Positions 52,200 through 59,658 of a stretch of DNA of 64,000 nt are shown piece by piece (within the stretch, counting starts at the first letter, position 1; every line of letters begins with the position of its first letter). The DNA is from an uncultured Flavobacteriales bacterium (GTDB taxonomy: Bacteria; Bacteroidota; Bacteroidia; Flavobacteriales_E; Vicingaceae): assembly GCA_937901255.1 (NCBI GenBank), contig CALCHN010000042.1, positions 1 to 64,000 on the forward strand, in the 5' to 3' direction. The notes below the pieces were generated by a model. It saw nothing but the letters and a program-made list of their open reading frames with translations, was not told the origin of the DNA and searched no databases. Both the position numbers and the translations under genes were made by a program.

Positions 52200-53467
52200 A
52201 TTCTTCCACTTCTCCAGCTGTCAACAGCTCTGAACCAATTGTTTTTAAACACTGGCGAACGACTCAATACAAAATCATTATCCGTTATTGGATTATCCAC
52301 TTTGTGAAAAACAAAACTAAGCGACATCATGTTGTTTTCTTCTCCGTATATCCAATTTTCGTAGTTTTTGTGTTTATACACTACATTAGGCACACCAAAA
52401 ATAATATATATAATTCCTCTGTCAGATTTCCAGCCTTCCATGTACGAAGTAAAATAATTATTAGCACTTTCTACCCGTTTAAAATATTCTCTTATTAATG
52501 TTCTAGCCCTATCATTACTTCCAGCAACATCTTTCCAAAATTTATCAACTTCTGCTTTAGGGTATTCAGCAGAAAGTAGTTGCTCAAATTCTTTTGAGGT
52601 AGTTATATAACGCATAGGCGGAATCATATTTTCTGCGGTTTTAACTTCAGGAAAATTATCTTGAAAATTAAATAATGTAGGACCTGTTGATTGTCCTTCG
52701 GGATGAATAAAATATAAACCGTTTTCTGTTACTTCATAACTTAATTGTTGTAAAGAGTCAAAAGTAAGTTCTTCTGTAAATTCTGGAGAAAATGTCATTT
52801 TTTCTTCAGGGGTTTCATTAGAAGAAAATGGTGGCTTTGCTATAGGAAAATCTGATTTATAATATTTTAAAACAAAAGTAGTATCGGTTATTGATTCATT
52901 TTTTTTAAGGTAAAAGGTGGTGTTGTTTTTTAAATAATTTTTAAATACAATGTTTTGCTTATCATCTAAAACCAAATAATTCTGAGCATTATAGATGCTT
53001 GATTTATCTAATTTTAGAGCTTTTTTAATGTATTGATCTCTGTTTAAATCATTAAAAGTAACTTTTATGGTATAGATTTTTCCAAATAAGGTATTTAGCA
53101 TAAAAACGCCATCTAAATATTTCTTTTCTTTATTGTTTCCATAATCAACAAAATTAAGCGAGGCACTATCCAACAAAGTTTTGGAGTCTAATTCATACAA
53201 CTCATAAGTTACCTTTACATTAGCACTAAAAGTAGAATCTTCTCTTTTTTTGGTGTATAAAATATTGGCAGAGTTAATTCTAAAATGAAATGCTGTTAGC
53301 GTATCATTGGTATGAAAAGCAAGCATATCTGGGTCAAGCAAATTAATTCCTGGCATATAAATTCCTGCAACATTTCTGTTAGTAGTATTTTGTGAAGAGG
53401 AGCAAGAAAAGAACATGCCCAACAAAAACAAAATGAATATGATATTAGTTATTTTCTTCATCTTCAT
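52193..53467 (-). CDS. GWxTD domain lipoprotein
   Basis: The 424-residue product has a lipobox (LGMFFSC, Cys ~22). The N-terminal half is beta-rich (VKVTYELYELDSKTLLDSASLNF). The C-terminal ~120 residues form the GWxTD domain: YFTSYMEGWKSDRGIIYIIFGVPNVVYKHKNYENWIYG, where the family's GW.TDRG appears as GWKSDRG. It ends in VDSWRSGRIY, a common end for this family. Function is unknown; such proteins are common in Bacteroidota envelopes. It overlaps the upstream rmuC by 23 bp and so is likely co-transcribed with it. Confidence 0.88.
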   Translation of the reverse strand: MKMKKITNIIFILFLLGMFFSCSSSQNTTNRNVAGIYMPGINLLDPDMLAFHTNDTLTAFHFRINSANILYTKKREDSTFSANVKVTYELYELDSKTLLDSASLNFVDYGNNKEKKYLDGVFMLNTLFGKIYTIKVTFNDLNRDQYIKKALKLDKSSIYNAQNYLVLDDKQNIVFKNYLKNNTTFYLKKNESITDTTFVLKYYKSDFPIAKPPFSSNETPEEKMTFSPEFTEELTFDSLQQLSYEVTENGLYFIHPEGQSTGPTLFNFQDNFPEVKTAENMIPPMRYITTSKEFEQLLSAEYPKAEVDKFWKDVAGSNDRARTLIREYFKRVESANNYFTSYMEGWKSDRGIIYIIFGVPNVVYKHKNYENWIYGEENNMMSLSFVFHKVDNPITDNDFVLSRSPVFKNNWFRAVDSWRSGRIY

Positions 53468-54788
53468 GATTTTCAGGTAAATAAATTTCGGGCATTTGCT
53501 TTTTAGTTTTAGCTCCCAACTCTTCTAATTTTTTGGTAGCATCTATCAGGTTTCCTCTCCCCGATTTAAGTTTGTTAAATGCTTTTTCATAGGCTTCTTG
53601 CGAATTGTCGATACCTTTTTTAATGCTTTCCATGTCTTTTAAAAATCCTGCAAACTTATCGTGTAGTGCTCCTGCCTGACGAGCAATTTCTATAGCATTT
53701 TTCGTTTGTTTTTCTTGTTTCCATAAGGAAGCTACCGTTCTTAGGGTAGCCAATAAGGTAGATGGCGTAACAATAACCACTTTTCTATCCCAAGCATATT
53801 GATATAACTCGTTATCTGCTCTTAATGCTAATCCAAAAGAAGATTCTATGGGCATAAATAACAATACAAAATCGGGTGTGTTAATGCCTTTAGCACTAAT
53901 ATAGTGCTTTTCGCTTAAGCCTTTTATGTGGTTTTTAACGGATAACACATGGTTTTTTAAATGACTTTCTTGTTCTACCTCATCATCACAATTAATATAG
54001 TTTTGATAAGCCACCAAGGATACTTTTGCATCTACAATAATGTGTTTCTCATCAGGTAAGTTAATAATTACATCGGGCATAATTCTAGTACCATCATCAT
54101 TAGAAGTAGAGTATTGTGTAGAGTATTCTACATCTTTTATTAAACCAGAGCTTTCCAGTACTTTTTCTAAAATTAATTCTCCCCAGTTGCCTTGGGTTTT
54201 GTTGTCGCCTTTTAATGCTTTGGTAAGGTTTTGAGCTTCTTCGCTCATTTGCTGGTTAAGTTTTTCAAGCGATTGTATTTGCTCTATAAGCTTGGTTCTA
54301 TCTTTAAAATCTTTCTCGTAAGTATCATCTACTTTTTTCTCAAACTGCTTGATGTTATCTTTTAATGGCGTTAAAATCTCACTCAACCTTTTTTCATTCG
54401 CTTGAGCAAAATCAGTAGCATTTTGTTTGAGCAATTTATTGGCAATTAATGAAAACTCTGTGGTAAATTTTTCTTGCAATTGAGCTATTTCGTCTTTTTG
54501 CTCTTTAAGTTTAGTTTCTATGTTTTGATAAGCATTGGTTAGTCGAGCATTTTCAGAGATTAGTTCGCTATTTTTTTGTTCTAGCTCATTATTTTTAGTT
54601 TCAATCTTTCTAAATGCTTCAATAGATGAATCAATTCTGCCTTTAAGATTCCCATTTTCTAGGGTAAGCTCTTTTATTATTTGTTGGCTTTCAGCATCGT
54701 TACCACTACTGTTGTTTTGTAGTTTTTTTACCAAAAAACCAATAACAAAACCTAAAATTAACCCTGCTGCTAAGTATAAAAACTCCAT
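53445..54788 (-). CDS. rmuC: DNA recombination protein RmuC
   Basis: The 447-residue product has an N-terminal membrane anchor (LYLAAGLILGFVIGFLV), a long coiled coil (residues ~30-195) and the RmuC nuclease-like domain (~200-390) with KTQGNWGELILEKVLESSGL, TRIMPDVIINLPDEKHIIVDAKVSLVAY and FMPIESSFGLAL. The fold is related to restriction-type nucleases; the acidic PD...DAK motif is seen as PDVIINL..IIVDAK. The suggested role is limiting DNA inversions and end processing. It ends with an acidic tail (NHEDEENN). Confidence 0.93.
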   Translation of the reverse strand: MEFLYLAAGLILGFVIGFLVKKLQNNSSGNDAESQQIIKELTLENGNLKGRIDSSIEAFRKIETKNNELEQKNSELISENARLTNAYQNIETKLKEQKDEIAQLQEKFTTEFSLIANKLLKQNATDFAQANEKRLSEILTPLKDNIKQFEKKVDDTYEKDFKDRTKLIEQIQSLEKLNQQMSEEAQNLTKALKGDNKTQGNWGELILEKVLESSGLIKDVEYSTQYSTSNDDGTRIMPDVIINLPDEKHIIVDAKVSLVAYQNYINCDDEVEQESHLKNHVLSVKNHIKGLSEKHYISAKGINTPDFVLLFMPIESSFGLALRADNELYQYAWDRKVVIVTPSTLLATLRTVASLWKQEKQTKNAIEIARQAGALHDKFAGFLKDMESIKKGIDNSQEAYEKAFNKLKSGRGNLIDATKKLEELGAKTKKQMPEIYLPENHEDEENN

Positions 54789-54958
54789 GAATGTAAAATG
54801 AAAATTTAGAGCTATAAAATTAAGATAAAAAATACGAATACAGGGCGTTAATTTTTTTACTGTGAGAGCATCATTTTATTTTTACCATACTTTTTTAGCA
54901 GGACAAACTTTAACATGGAGAATAAGAGTTTTTTCACTATTAAAAAGCACTCTCTTTA

Positions 54959-55100
54959 CCACAAGCTTGGACGCTTGCGGCAGCGGGGAGTGTCTTAAAT
55001 GCTATACGAAATAAAATTATTCTTCGAATTTTTGCTTGTGTAAACAATAATAAAATGTATGAGAAAAATTATGAATATTGCTAAAAACAAAAATCGTCAT
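54959..55100 (+). pseudogene. Orphan coding fragment with the PQAWTLAAAG motif
   Basis: On the plus strand, 54959-54988 encodes PQAWTLAAAG and the frame stays open through the start of the 104-bp repeat (ending ...MYEKNYEYC then TAA). There is no start codon upstream because an in-frame TAA comes shortly before. The same 30 bases occur inverted at 57485-57514 with one difference. It looks like a broken gene end, probably left by rearrangement. The rest of the 497-bp gap 54789-55285 holds no intact gene. Confidence 0.4.
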
Positions 55101-55141
55101 ATTAATTTTAACTTTTATTTGTTTTATCCATAGAAATCGGG
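55038..55141. repeat. 104-bp direct repeat, copy 1
   Basis: This block is identical, base for base, to 55915-56018, 877 bp away. It contains a 24-codon frame on the plus strand (MRKIMNIAKNKNRHINF... to TAG) in both copies, which may or may not be meaningful. Copy 1 abuts the GTGTGCACCGC repeat. Confidence 0.9.
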
Positions 55142-55234
55142 TGTGCACCGCACTGTTATGCTTTAGCTTGTAGCTAAGCATTTAATCTTTACCACCTACC
55201 AACTCCAATTTGCCATTTTTTTAAAGAACGTTTT
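55141..55234. repeat. GTGTGCACCGCAC junction repeat, copy 1
   Basis: The block starts GTGTGCACCGCACTGTTATG, has a hairpin ATGCTTTAGCT-TGT-AGCTAAGCAT at 55158-55181, then CCACCTACCAACTCCAATTT and TTTTAAAGAACGTTT. A second copy is at 56685-56776. Hairpin arms differ between copies but still pair (see the finding). Confidence 0.8.
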
Positions 55235-55247
55235 TAATTTTTAAAAC

Positions 55248-55266
55248 CAGATAAATAGTAACACTA
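55248..55266. repeat. Post-stop repeat, copy 1
   Basis: CAGATAAATAGTAACACTA recurs identically at 56133-56151. On the minus strand each copy lies just after the stop codon of a small lipoprotein gene (20 bp and 6 bp away). Confidence 0.75.
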
Positions 55267-55285
55267 ACCTACCAACACTACCCTA

Positions 55286-55699
55286 TTATTTCCAAACATG
55301 AATATCATAATAGTCACTTGATGGACTTTCTGGGTAATGATTAAAATATCCAATAATTTGATTGTCTTTGGTACATAATACTACATATATATCTCTTGCC
55401 TTCTTTGGAAAAAATGAATATAAAACATACTTATCATTATTAAAATCAGTATTATATTTAGAAACTAAAGAAATTTCTATATTTGTTTCTTTCTCATACT
55501 GAAACTCAAAATCTTTAATTATCAAACTATCTTTGCTAGTTATTCCAGTTTTTTTTATGTGTTTTTTTTCACCCCACCTAATATTCATTTCCTTTAATAT
55601 ATCTTCTTTTTTTGTATTATAAGAACAGGAGGATAAAAATACTCCTATAAATAATACAAAATAAATTAATAAATTTTTTGGTTGATTTTCTGTTATCAT
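55286..55699 (-). CDS. Small lipoprotein of the accessory island (gene A)
   Basis: The 137-residue product has a signal peptide and lipobox (FLSSC, Cys 25). The mature part is charged, with KKEDILKEMNIRWGEKKHIKKTG, then FEFQYEKETNIEISLVSKYNTDF and a C-terminal NQIIGYFNHYPESPSSDYYDIHVWK. I do not recognise a family. It lies in an island of small orphan genes flanked by repeats, on the same strand as the others. A role as an immunity protein to a toxin is possible from context only. Confidence 0.7.
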   Translation of the reverse strand: MITENQPKNLLIYFVLFIGVFLSSCSYNTKKEDILKEMNIRWGEKKHIKKTGITSKDSLIIKDFEFQYEKETNIEISLVSKYNTDFNNDKYVLYSFFPKKARDIYVVLCTKDNQIIGYFNHYPESPSSDYYDIHVWK

Positions 55700-55739
55700 A
55701 GTTAGTATTTTTTATGTAAGACAATATCTTTATAATAAT

Positions 55740-55889
55740 TTAAAAAGTTCTAGTTGTAGGTGCTTTTGGAGGAGGAATAGGTCTTGGTCCTTTTGGAATA
55801 GCAGTTAACATTGGAAACCCCCCAGTTGCCGCGAGTTTAGCGTAGCGTAACTCGTGGTATTGTTTTTCATATTTTCTTATTTTATTCAT
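55740..55889 (-). CDS. 49-residue Pro-rich small ORF
   Basis: This ORF runs from ATG 55889 to TAA 55740. The translation contains HELRYAKLAATGG and ends in a proline-rich tail GPRPIPPPKAPTTRTF. The ELRYAKLAATGG segment lines up with PQAWTLAAAG, encoded at both ends of the island. It lies between the 104-bp repeat copy 2 and gene A (40 bp upstream of it). Coding status is uncertain, but the reading frame preserves the motif. It may be the C-terminal remnant of a larger toxin-type gene. Confidence 0.4.
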   Translation of the reverse strand: MNKIRKYEKQYHELRYAKLAATGGFPMLTAIPKGPRPIPPPKAPTTRTF

Positions 55890-55914
55890 TTACTCTTTTT
55901 TCTTGTTACTGTAA

Positions 55915-56018
55915 GTGTAAACAATAATAAAATGTATGAGAAAAATTATGAATATTGCTAAAAACAAAAATCGTCATATTAATTTTAACTTTTATTTGTT
56001 TTATCCATAGAAATCGGG
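55915..56018. repeat. 104-bp direct repeat, copy 2
   Basis: Identical to 55038-55141. Here it is followed on the plus side by a run of G residues rather than the GTGTGCACCGC repeat. The 56019-56156 stretch between it and gene B is AT-rich and holds no gene. Confidence 0.9.
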
Positions 56019-56132
56019 GGGGATTTAACCCATCTTTTTTGCCCTAAACTTACTTTTATACCGCTGCATTTTTTATTTTTTGTTTTATTTCTATCTTAAT
56101 TATCAACTATTTACATTTTTAATTTTAAAAAA

Positions 56133-56151
56133 CAGATAAATAGTAACACTA
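56133..56151. repeat. Post-stop repeat, copy 2
   Basis: CAGATAAATAGTAACACTA, identical to 55248-55266, preceded in both copies by TTTTTAATTTT-type sequence. It lies 6 bp past the gene B stop codon on the minus strand. Confidence 0.75.
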
Positions 56152-56156
56152 CCCAT

Positions 56157-56681
56157 TTAGTGTAGCTTAAAAACAAAAGTATTTGATTTTATTATACCAT
56201 TCAAAATTAAAGGACAATAATCAGAATATTCCTTATCAATATTAAATCGATATTCAATCATATAGTTTTTACCTTTCTCTAGTCCCTCATAATTATCAAG
56301 AACATTATATTGCAAAGAAAAAGAGTGATTTGGTAAAATAACCCTGTAATTAACAGTGTCATTTAAATAACATTCATTTTCTGTAAACTCATCAAAATCT
56401 ATTGCTTCTATATCAAAATGATGTGGATATACTCTATCTACCATTGTACCATTAAAATTAACTTCTGGTGAATTTTTAAACTTCAAAATATCACCTGTTA
56501 GCAATGTATTAATTGGTAAAATATATTTTTTTTTGCTAATATTCTTAAAGACTAAAGTAATTTGATTCTTATCTTCTTTTTCTATACTAACTACAATATG
56601 ACCACTTTGTCCCTTAAAAGAACAAGAAATTAAAAATAAAAGTGGAAGAATAGTTAACATTAATATGTTACTTCTTTTCAT
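56157..56681 (-). CDS. Small lipoprotein of the accessory island (gene B)
   Basis: The 174-residue product has a signal peptide and lipobox (LLFLISC, Cys 20). The mature part is beta-rich: SGHIVVSIEKEDKNQITLVFKNISKKKYILPINTLL, then NYRVILPNHSFSLQYNVLDNYEGL and KNYMIEYRFNIDKEY. The pattern suggests an immunoglobulin-like fold. No named family. Its ATG follows directly on the GTGTGCACCGC repeat, and its stop is followed by the post-stop repeat, so the gene is framed by repeats on both sides. Confidence 0.7.
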   Translation of the reverse strand: MKRSNILMLTILPLLFLISCSFKGQSGHIVVSIEKEDKNQITLVFKNISKKKYILPINTLLTGDILKFKNSPEVNFNGTMVDRVYPHHFDIEAIDFDEFTENECYLNDTVNYRVILPNHSFSLQYNVLDNYEGLEKGKNYMIEYRFNIDKEYSDYCPLILNGIIKSNTFVFKLH

Positions 56682-56684
56682 CAG

Positions 56685-56776
56685 GTGTGCACCGCACCGT
56701 TATGTGTATGCTTGTAGCTACACATTTCATCTAATCCCACCTACCAACTCCAATTTACTTTTTTTAAAGAACGTTT
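56685..56776. repeat. GTGTGCACCGCAC junction repeat, copy 2
   Basis: Shares GTGTGCACCGCACCGTTATG, the CCACCTACCAACTCCAATTT segment and TTTTAAAGAACGTTT with 55141-55234. Its hairpin is ATGTGTATGCT-TGT-AGCTACACAT at 56702-56725. It fills the space between genes C and B. Confidence 0.8.
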
Positions 56777-56799
56777 ATTTATTTTTATTAGAGTAAACA

Positions 56800-57336
56800 C
56801 TACCAAAACTTGTTCAATAACGTTCCTAAATAATAAAATACTACCATCGTAACTCCTGCTCCTATACTTTTACTTATACCCTTAAACCCCATTGGAATCG
56901 TGATTATTTGATATAATACAAATCCTATAATCGCCATGACAATTGGTAATATTTTTTTAATTAGAGAATTATCTTTCTTTTCTTTCATAATTAAATTATT
57001 TAAATCAATAACACTATTTTTTGGATTCTTAGATTCTATAAAAATACCTAGACTATCTCCAACATTTATTTCTACATCATGTAAATATTCAAATTTATTT
57101 ACATTTTCTTTTATATAATAATTCCTGTTGTTATATACGTATTTGCATGTTATATAAGTTTTTGATTTTCTCCCATGCTTTTTTTCTACAACAATACCTT
57201 TTATCAATTTTCCATTATTTTTTAAATAATGTTCATTTTCAATGTCAGAAAGATAAAACTTAAGAACAAACCCTAGTATAATTAGCGATATAATTATCAC
57301 TAATATAGACAGTACTGTTTTACCACTTTCACTCAT
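56800..57336 (-). CDS. Small membrane protein of the accessory island (gene C)
   Basis: The 178-residue product has an N-terminal membrane segment (residues ~7-30, VLSILVIIISLIILGFVLKFYL), an extracytoplasmic beta-rich part (GKLIKGIVVEKKHGRKSKTYITCKYVYNNRNYYIKENVNKFEY, VGDSLGIFIESKNPKNSVI) and two more hydrophobic segments at the C-terminus (~128-172). The layout and the GIVVEKK...VGDSL..FI..KNP..S pattern resemble DUF3592-type proteins. Function unknown. It is the first intact gene of the island on the minus strand. Confidence 0.7.
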   Translation of the reverse strand: MSESGKTVLSILVIIISLIILGFVLKFYLSDIENEHYLKNNGKLIKGIVVEKKHGRKSKTYITCKYVYNNRNYYIKENVNKFEYLHDVEINVGDSLGIFIESKNPKNSVIDLNNLIMKEKKDNSLIKKILPIVMAIIGFVLYQIITIPMGFKGISKSIGAGVTMVVFYYLGTLLNKFW

Positions 57337-57358
57337 TTATTTTAATGGTTATCCATAT

Positions 57359-57610
57359 TTATAAAAACCTTACTGACCTATAAGCTTCTCTAGTAGTAGT
57401 TTTAGTAGTTTTAAAAACATTCTTGATTCTACTTAACGCATTAACTCTTGTCATATCAACACGAGTATTATCTACTCTTGAAGCCCCCGCTGCCGCAAGC
57501 GTCCACGCTTGTGGTGTATTTACCATACCAATCTCCAAGCATAAACTTACCAAACCCTTTGCATTACAAAAATCTTTTGCACTCCAAAATACTTTTTTAC
57601 AGTCCCGCAC
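57359..57610 (-). pseudogene. Remnant ORF with the PQAWTLAAAG motif
   Basis: An 83-codon frame starts with GTG directly after the L,D-transpeptidase stop codon. It encodes LCLEIGMVNTPQAWTLAAAG near the middle and ends RIKNVFKTTKTTTREAYRSVRFL. The PQAWTLAAAG part matches the orphan fragment at 54959 on the other strand. I see no signal peptide or known domain. It may be the C-terminal end of a lost toxin or RHS-type gene rather than a whole gene. Confidence 0.35.
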
Positions 57611-58315
57611 TTATCTTTTAAGAATATAAATGGGAGTACCTTCTTCTACCAAATCGTACAATTCCATTACGTCTGTATTCTTCATGCGGATGCATCCGTG
57701 AGAAGCTGGTTGTCCAATATAGCCTTCTTCTGGTGTGCCATGGATGTAAATATATCGGTTATAAGAATCTACGTTTCTCCCTTTGTTTAAGCCAATTTCT
57801 TCGCCATCTAACCATAAAATACGTGTGGTAACATAATCGCCATCTGCTTTACGTTGGTCGGTAATAATTTCGGCTACTTTTCCATTAAATTCTCTTGCTT
57901 CTAATATCCCACCTAAAGGAACTTCTTCGCCAATTTTTCTTTTTACAGTATGTAGTCCTGGCGGTGTTTTATTACTGTTTTGATGACTTCCTATGCCTTT
58001 TTTGGCTGTGGAAATAGGATATGTTTTAACTGTTATCCCATTTTCTATTAAATACATTTTTTGATGTTTAACAGAAATATAAAGGTATTTCTCAAAATTT
58101 TTATCTGGATATTTTAAAGACAGATACTCTGTTAATATGTCTCCTAACTCTTCTTTGGGTTCTTCTTCAACCACTTCTTCAACCACTTCTTTTGGAGTTT
58201 CTACTACTGTATTTTCAACAATTTTAGTTGATTTACAAGCCATCATTAACATAACAAAACTTGCTAAAAAAAAGGATTTATTATGTGTGATATGTGACAA
58301 GTAGTTTTTAATCAT
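57611..58315 (-). CDS. L,D-transpeptidase lipoprotein (YkuD)
   Basis: The 234-residue product has a lipobox (LMMAC, Cys 27) and an acidic linker (VVEEVVEEEPKEELGD). The YkuD catalytic domain spans ~75-234: YISVKHQKMYLIENG, KGIGSHQNSNKTPPGLHTV and the active-site motif YIHGTPEEGYIGQPASHGCIRM (catalytic Cys 208). It would form 3-3 peptidoglycan cross-links or attach proteins to the wall in the periplasm. It borders the accessory island. Confidence 0.93.
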   Translation of the reverse strand: MIKNYLSHITHNKSFFLASFVMLMMACKSTKIVENTVVETPKEVVEEVVEEEPKEELGDILTEYLSLKYPDKNFEKYLYISVKHQKMYLIENGITVKTYPISTAKKGIGSHQNSNKTPPGLHTVKRKIGEEVPLGGILEAREFNGKVAEIITDQRKADGDYVTTRILWLDGEEIGLNKGRNVDSYNRYIYIHGTPEEGYIGQPASHGCIRMKNTDVMELYDLVEEGTPIYILKR

Positions 58316-58337
58316 GGAATTAGCAATACTACAAAAA

Positions 58338-59135
58338 TTATTTTTTATTACTTAGCTTTAGCATTATTTTATAAAATAATTTAGGGAACAAAGTTTTAAA
58401 TGGGATAGTCAACAACTCTTTTTTTCCAATATAAACGTGTTGTTTGTCTTTAACTATTGCATTAACCAAATTTTTAGCAAATGCATCAGGTTTCATTCCA
58501 TTGAGCTGAGCATCACTATTTTCATTGGTAATATTTCCTTTTCCATCTATAGCATTAATAGAAACATTGGTATTTATAAAGCCCGGAGCTGCAAGTAATA
58601 CAGAAATGTTATCTTTTACCAATTCTAACCTCAACGATTCGTAAAAACCATAAAGTGCATGTTTGGTTGCTGCATAAGTGGAGAGTTGCGGCAAGCCAAA
58701 TTTTCCTAAAATAGAGGTTATTACTACCACTTTTCCATATTTTTTTTGTTGCATGATAGGTAAAACAGCTTTTGTGAGTGCTACATTTCCAAAATAGTTA
58801 ATGTTCCAAAATTTTTGTTCAACAACTTCGGTGGTTTCCATAGCCAAACTTTTCTGACTAATCCCTCCATTGTTTATTAAAATATCTATGGTAGTAAATT
58901 TCTCTATTGCTTTATTTACCCAAGTTTGAGCATCTTTAAACTGTTCTAAATCTATTGGTAAAACCAGTACTTGTTCATCCGATAAATTAGTGTTTTTCTT
59001 TACTCGTTGCAGCTCCTCCTCTCTTCGTGACGATAGAATTAATTTACAGTTTCTTTTAGCTAATTCATAAACTAACGCCTCTCCTATTCCCGAAGAAGCT
59101 CCTGTAACCCATATTACTTTGTTTGTTATATCCAT
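58338..59135 (-). CDS. SDR family oxidoreductase
   Basis: The open frame begins at 59189, but ATG 59135 (MDITNKVIWVTGASSGIGEAL) starts right at the Rossmann fold, so 265 residues. Cofactor motif TGASSGIG, NNGG in DILINNGGISQKS, catalytic residues in VVVITSILGKFGLPQLSTYAATKHALYGF (YxxxK as YAATK). The C-terminal part (VYIGKKELLTIPFKTLFPKLFYKIMLKL) is basic and hydrophobic and may touch the membrane, as in related DHRS7-type enzymes. The substrate is unknown. Confidence 0.88.
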   Translation of the reverse strand: MDITNKVIWVTGASSGIGEALVYELAKRNCKLILSSRREEELQRVKKNTNLSDEQVLVLPIDLEQFKDAQTWVNKAIEKFTTIDILINNGGISQKSLAMETTEVVEQKFWNINYFGNVALTKAVLPIMQQKKYGKVVVITSILGKFGLPQLSTYAATKHALYGFYESLRLELVKDNISVLLAAPGFINTNVSINAIDGKGNITNENSDAQLNGMKPDAFAKNLVNAIVKDKQHVYIGKKELLTIPFKTLFPKLFYKIMLKLSNKK

Positions 59136-59151
59136 GTAGCAAAAATAGTGA

Positions 59152-59640
59152 TTAATATTTTTCTCTAAGAGCATCAAAAACATCTGCAACAGCAGGACAT
59201 ATTTCTGTGTTTTTTAGCGATAAATCTAAAATCTGATAAAATCTTTTTCGGTTGGTATGAGGATATTCTCTACAAGCTGCCGGTCGGCTTTCATAAACCA
59301 TGCAGTAGTTTTCATAATCTAAAAACGGACAAGGAGCAGTATTAAGCACATAATCACCTACTTCATCTAAATGTAAATATTGAGCAACAAAAGCTGAAGG
59401 CTTTATTTTTAGGTGTTTTGCCAATCTGTCAATGTCTCTATCATAAAAAATAGGGCTAGTGGTTTTACAACAATTAGCACATTGCAGACAGTCTATTTTA
59501 TCAAAAGCAGCATCATGAGCTTCGTGTGCATTATCATCTAAATTTTTTGGTTTGCTTTTTTTAAGCTTTTTAACCAAAAGTTGATTCTCTTTTTTATGCT
59601 TTTCGGCTACTTCCAGTTTTAATTTCAGACTACTATTCAT
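59152..59640 (-). CDS. YkgJ family cysteine cluster protein
   Basis: The 162-residue product has the cysteine-cluster pattern DCLQCANCCKTTSP (C54-C61 region), then APCPFLDYENYCMVYESRPAACREYPHT. About eight cysteines probably hold a zinc or iron-sulfur site. Family members are of unknown function, with a suggested metal-chelating role. It precedes the SDR gene by 16 bp on the same strand. Confidence 0.9.
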   Translation of the reverse strand: MNSSLKLKLEVAEKHKKENQLLVKKLKKSKPKNLDDNAHEAHDAAFDKIDCLQCANCCKTTSPIFYDRDIDRLAKHLKIKPSAFVAQYLHLDEVGDYVLNTAPCPFLDYENYCMVYESRPAACREYPHTNRKRFYQILDLSLKNTEICPAVADVFDALREKY

Positions 59641-59658
59641 GCGGCAAAAGTAGTGAAA

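Noticed and set aside
55141..56776. Integron attC sites in the GTGTGCACCGCAC repeats
   Set aside because: GTTATGC and GTTATGT resemble the GTTRRRY core but break it at one position, and no matching RYYYAAC partner box was found at the other end. No integrase is in the window. A different kind of cassette repeat remains possible.
57359..57610. 83-residue ORF as an intact gene
   Set aside because: It starts with GTG directly after a stop codon and has no known domain; its PQAWTLAAAG part is also encoded, in reverse, at the other end of the island. I list it as a remnant.
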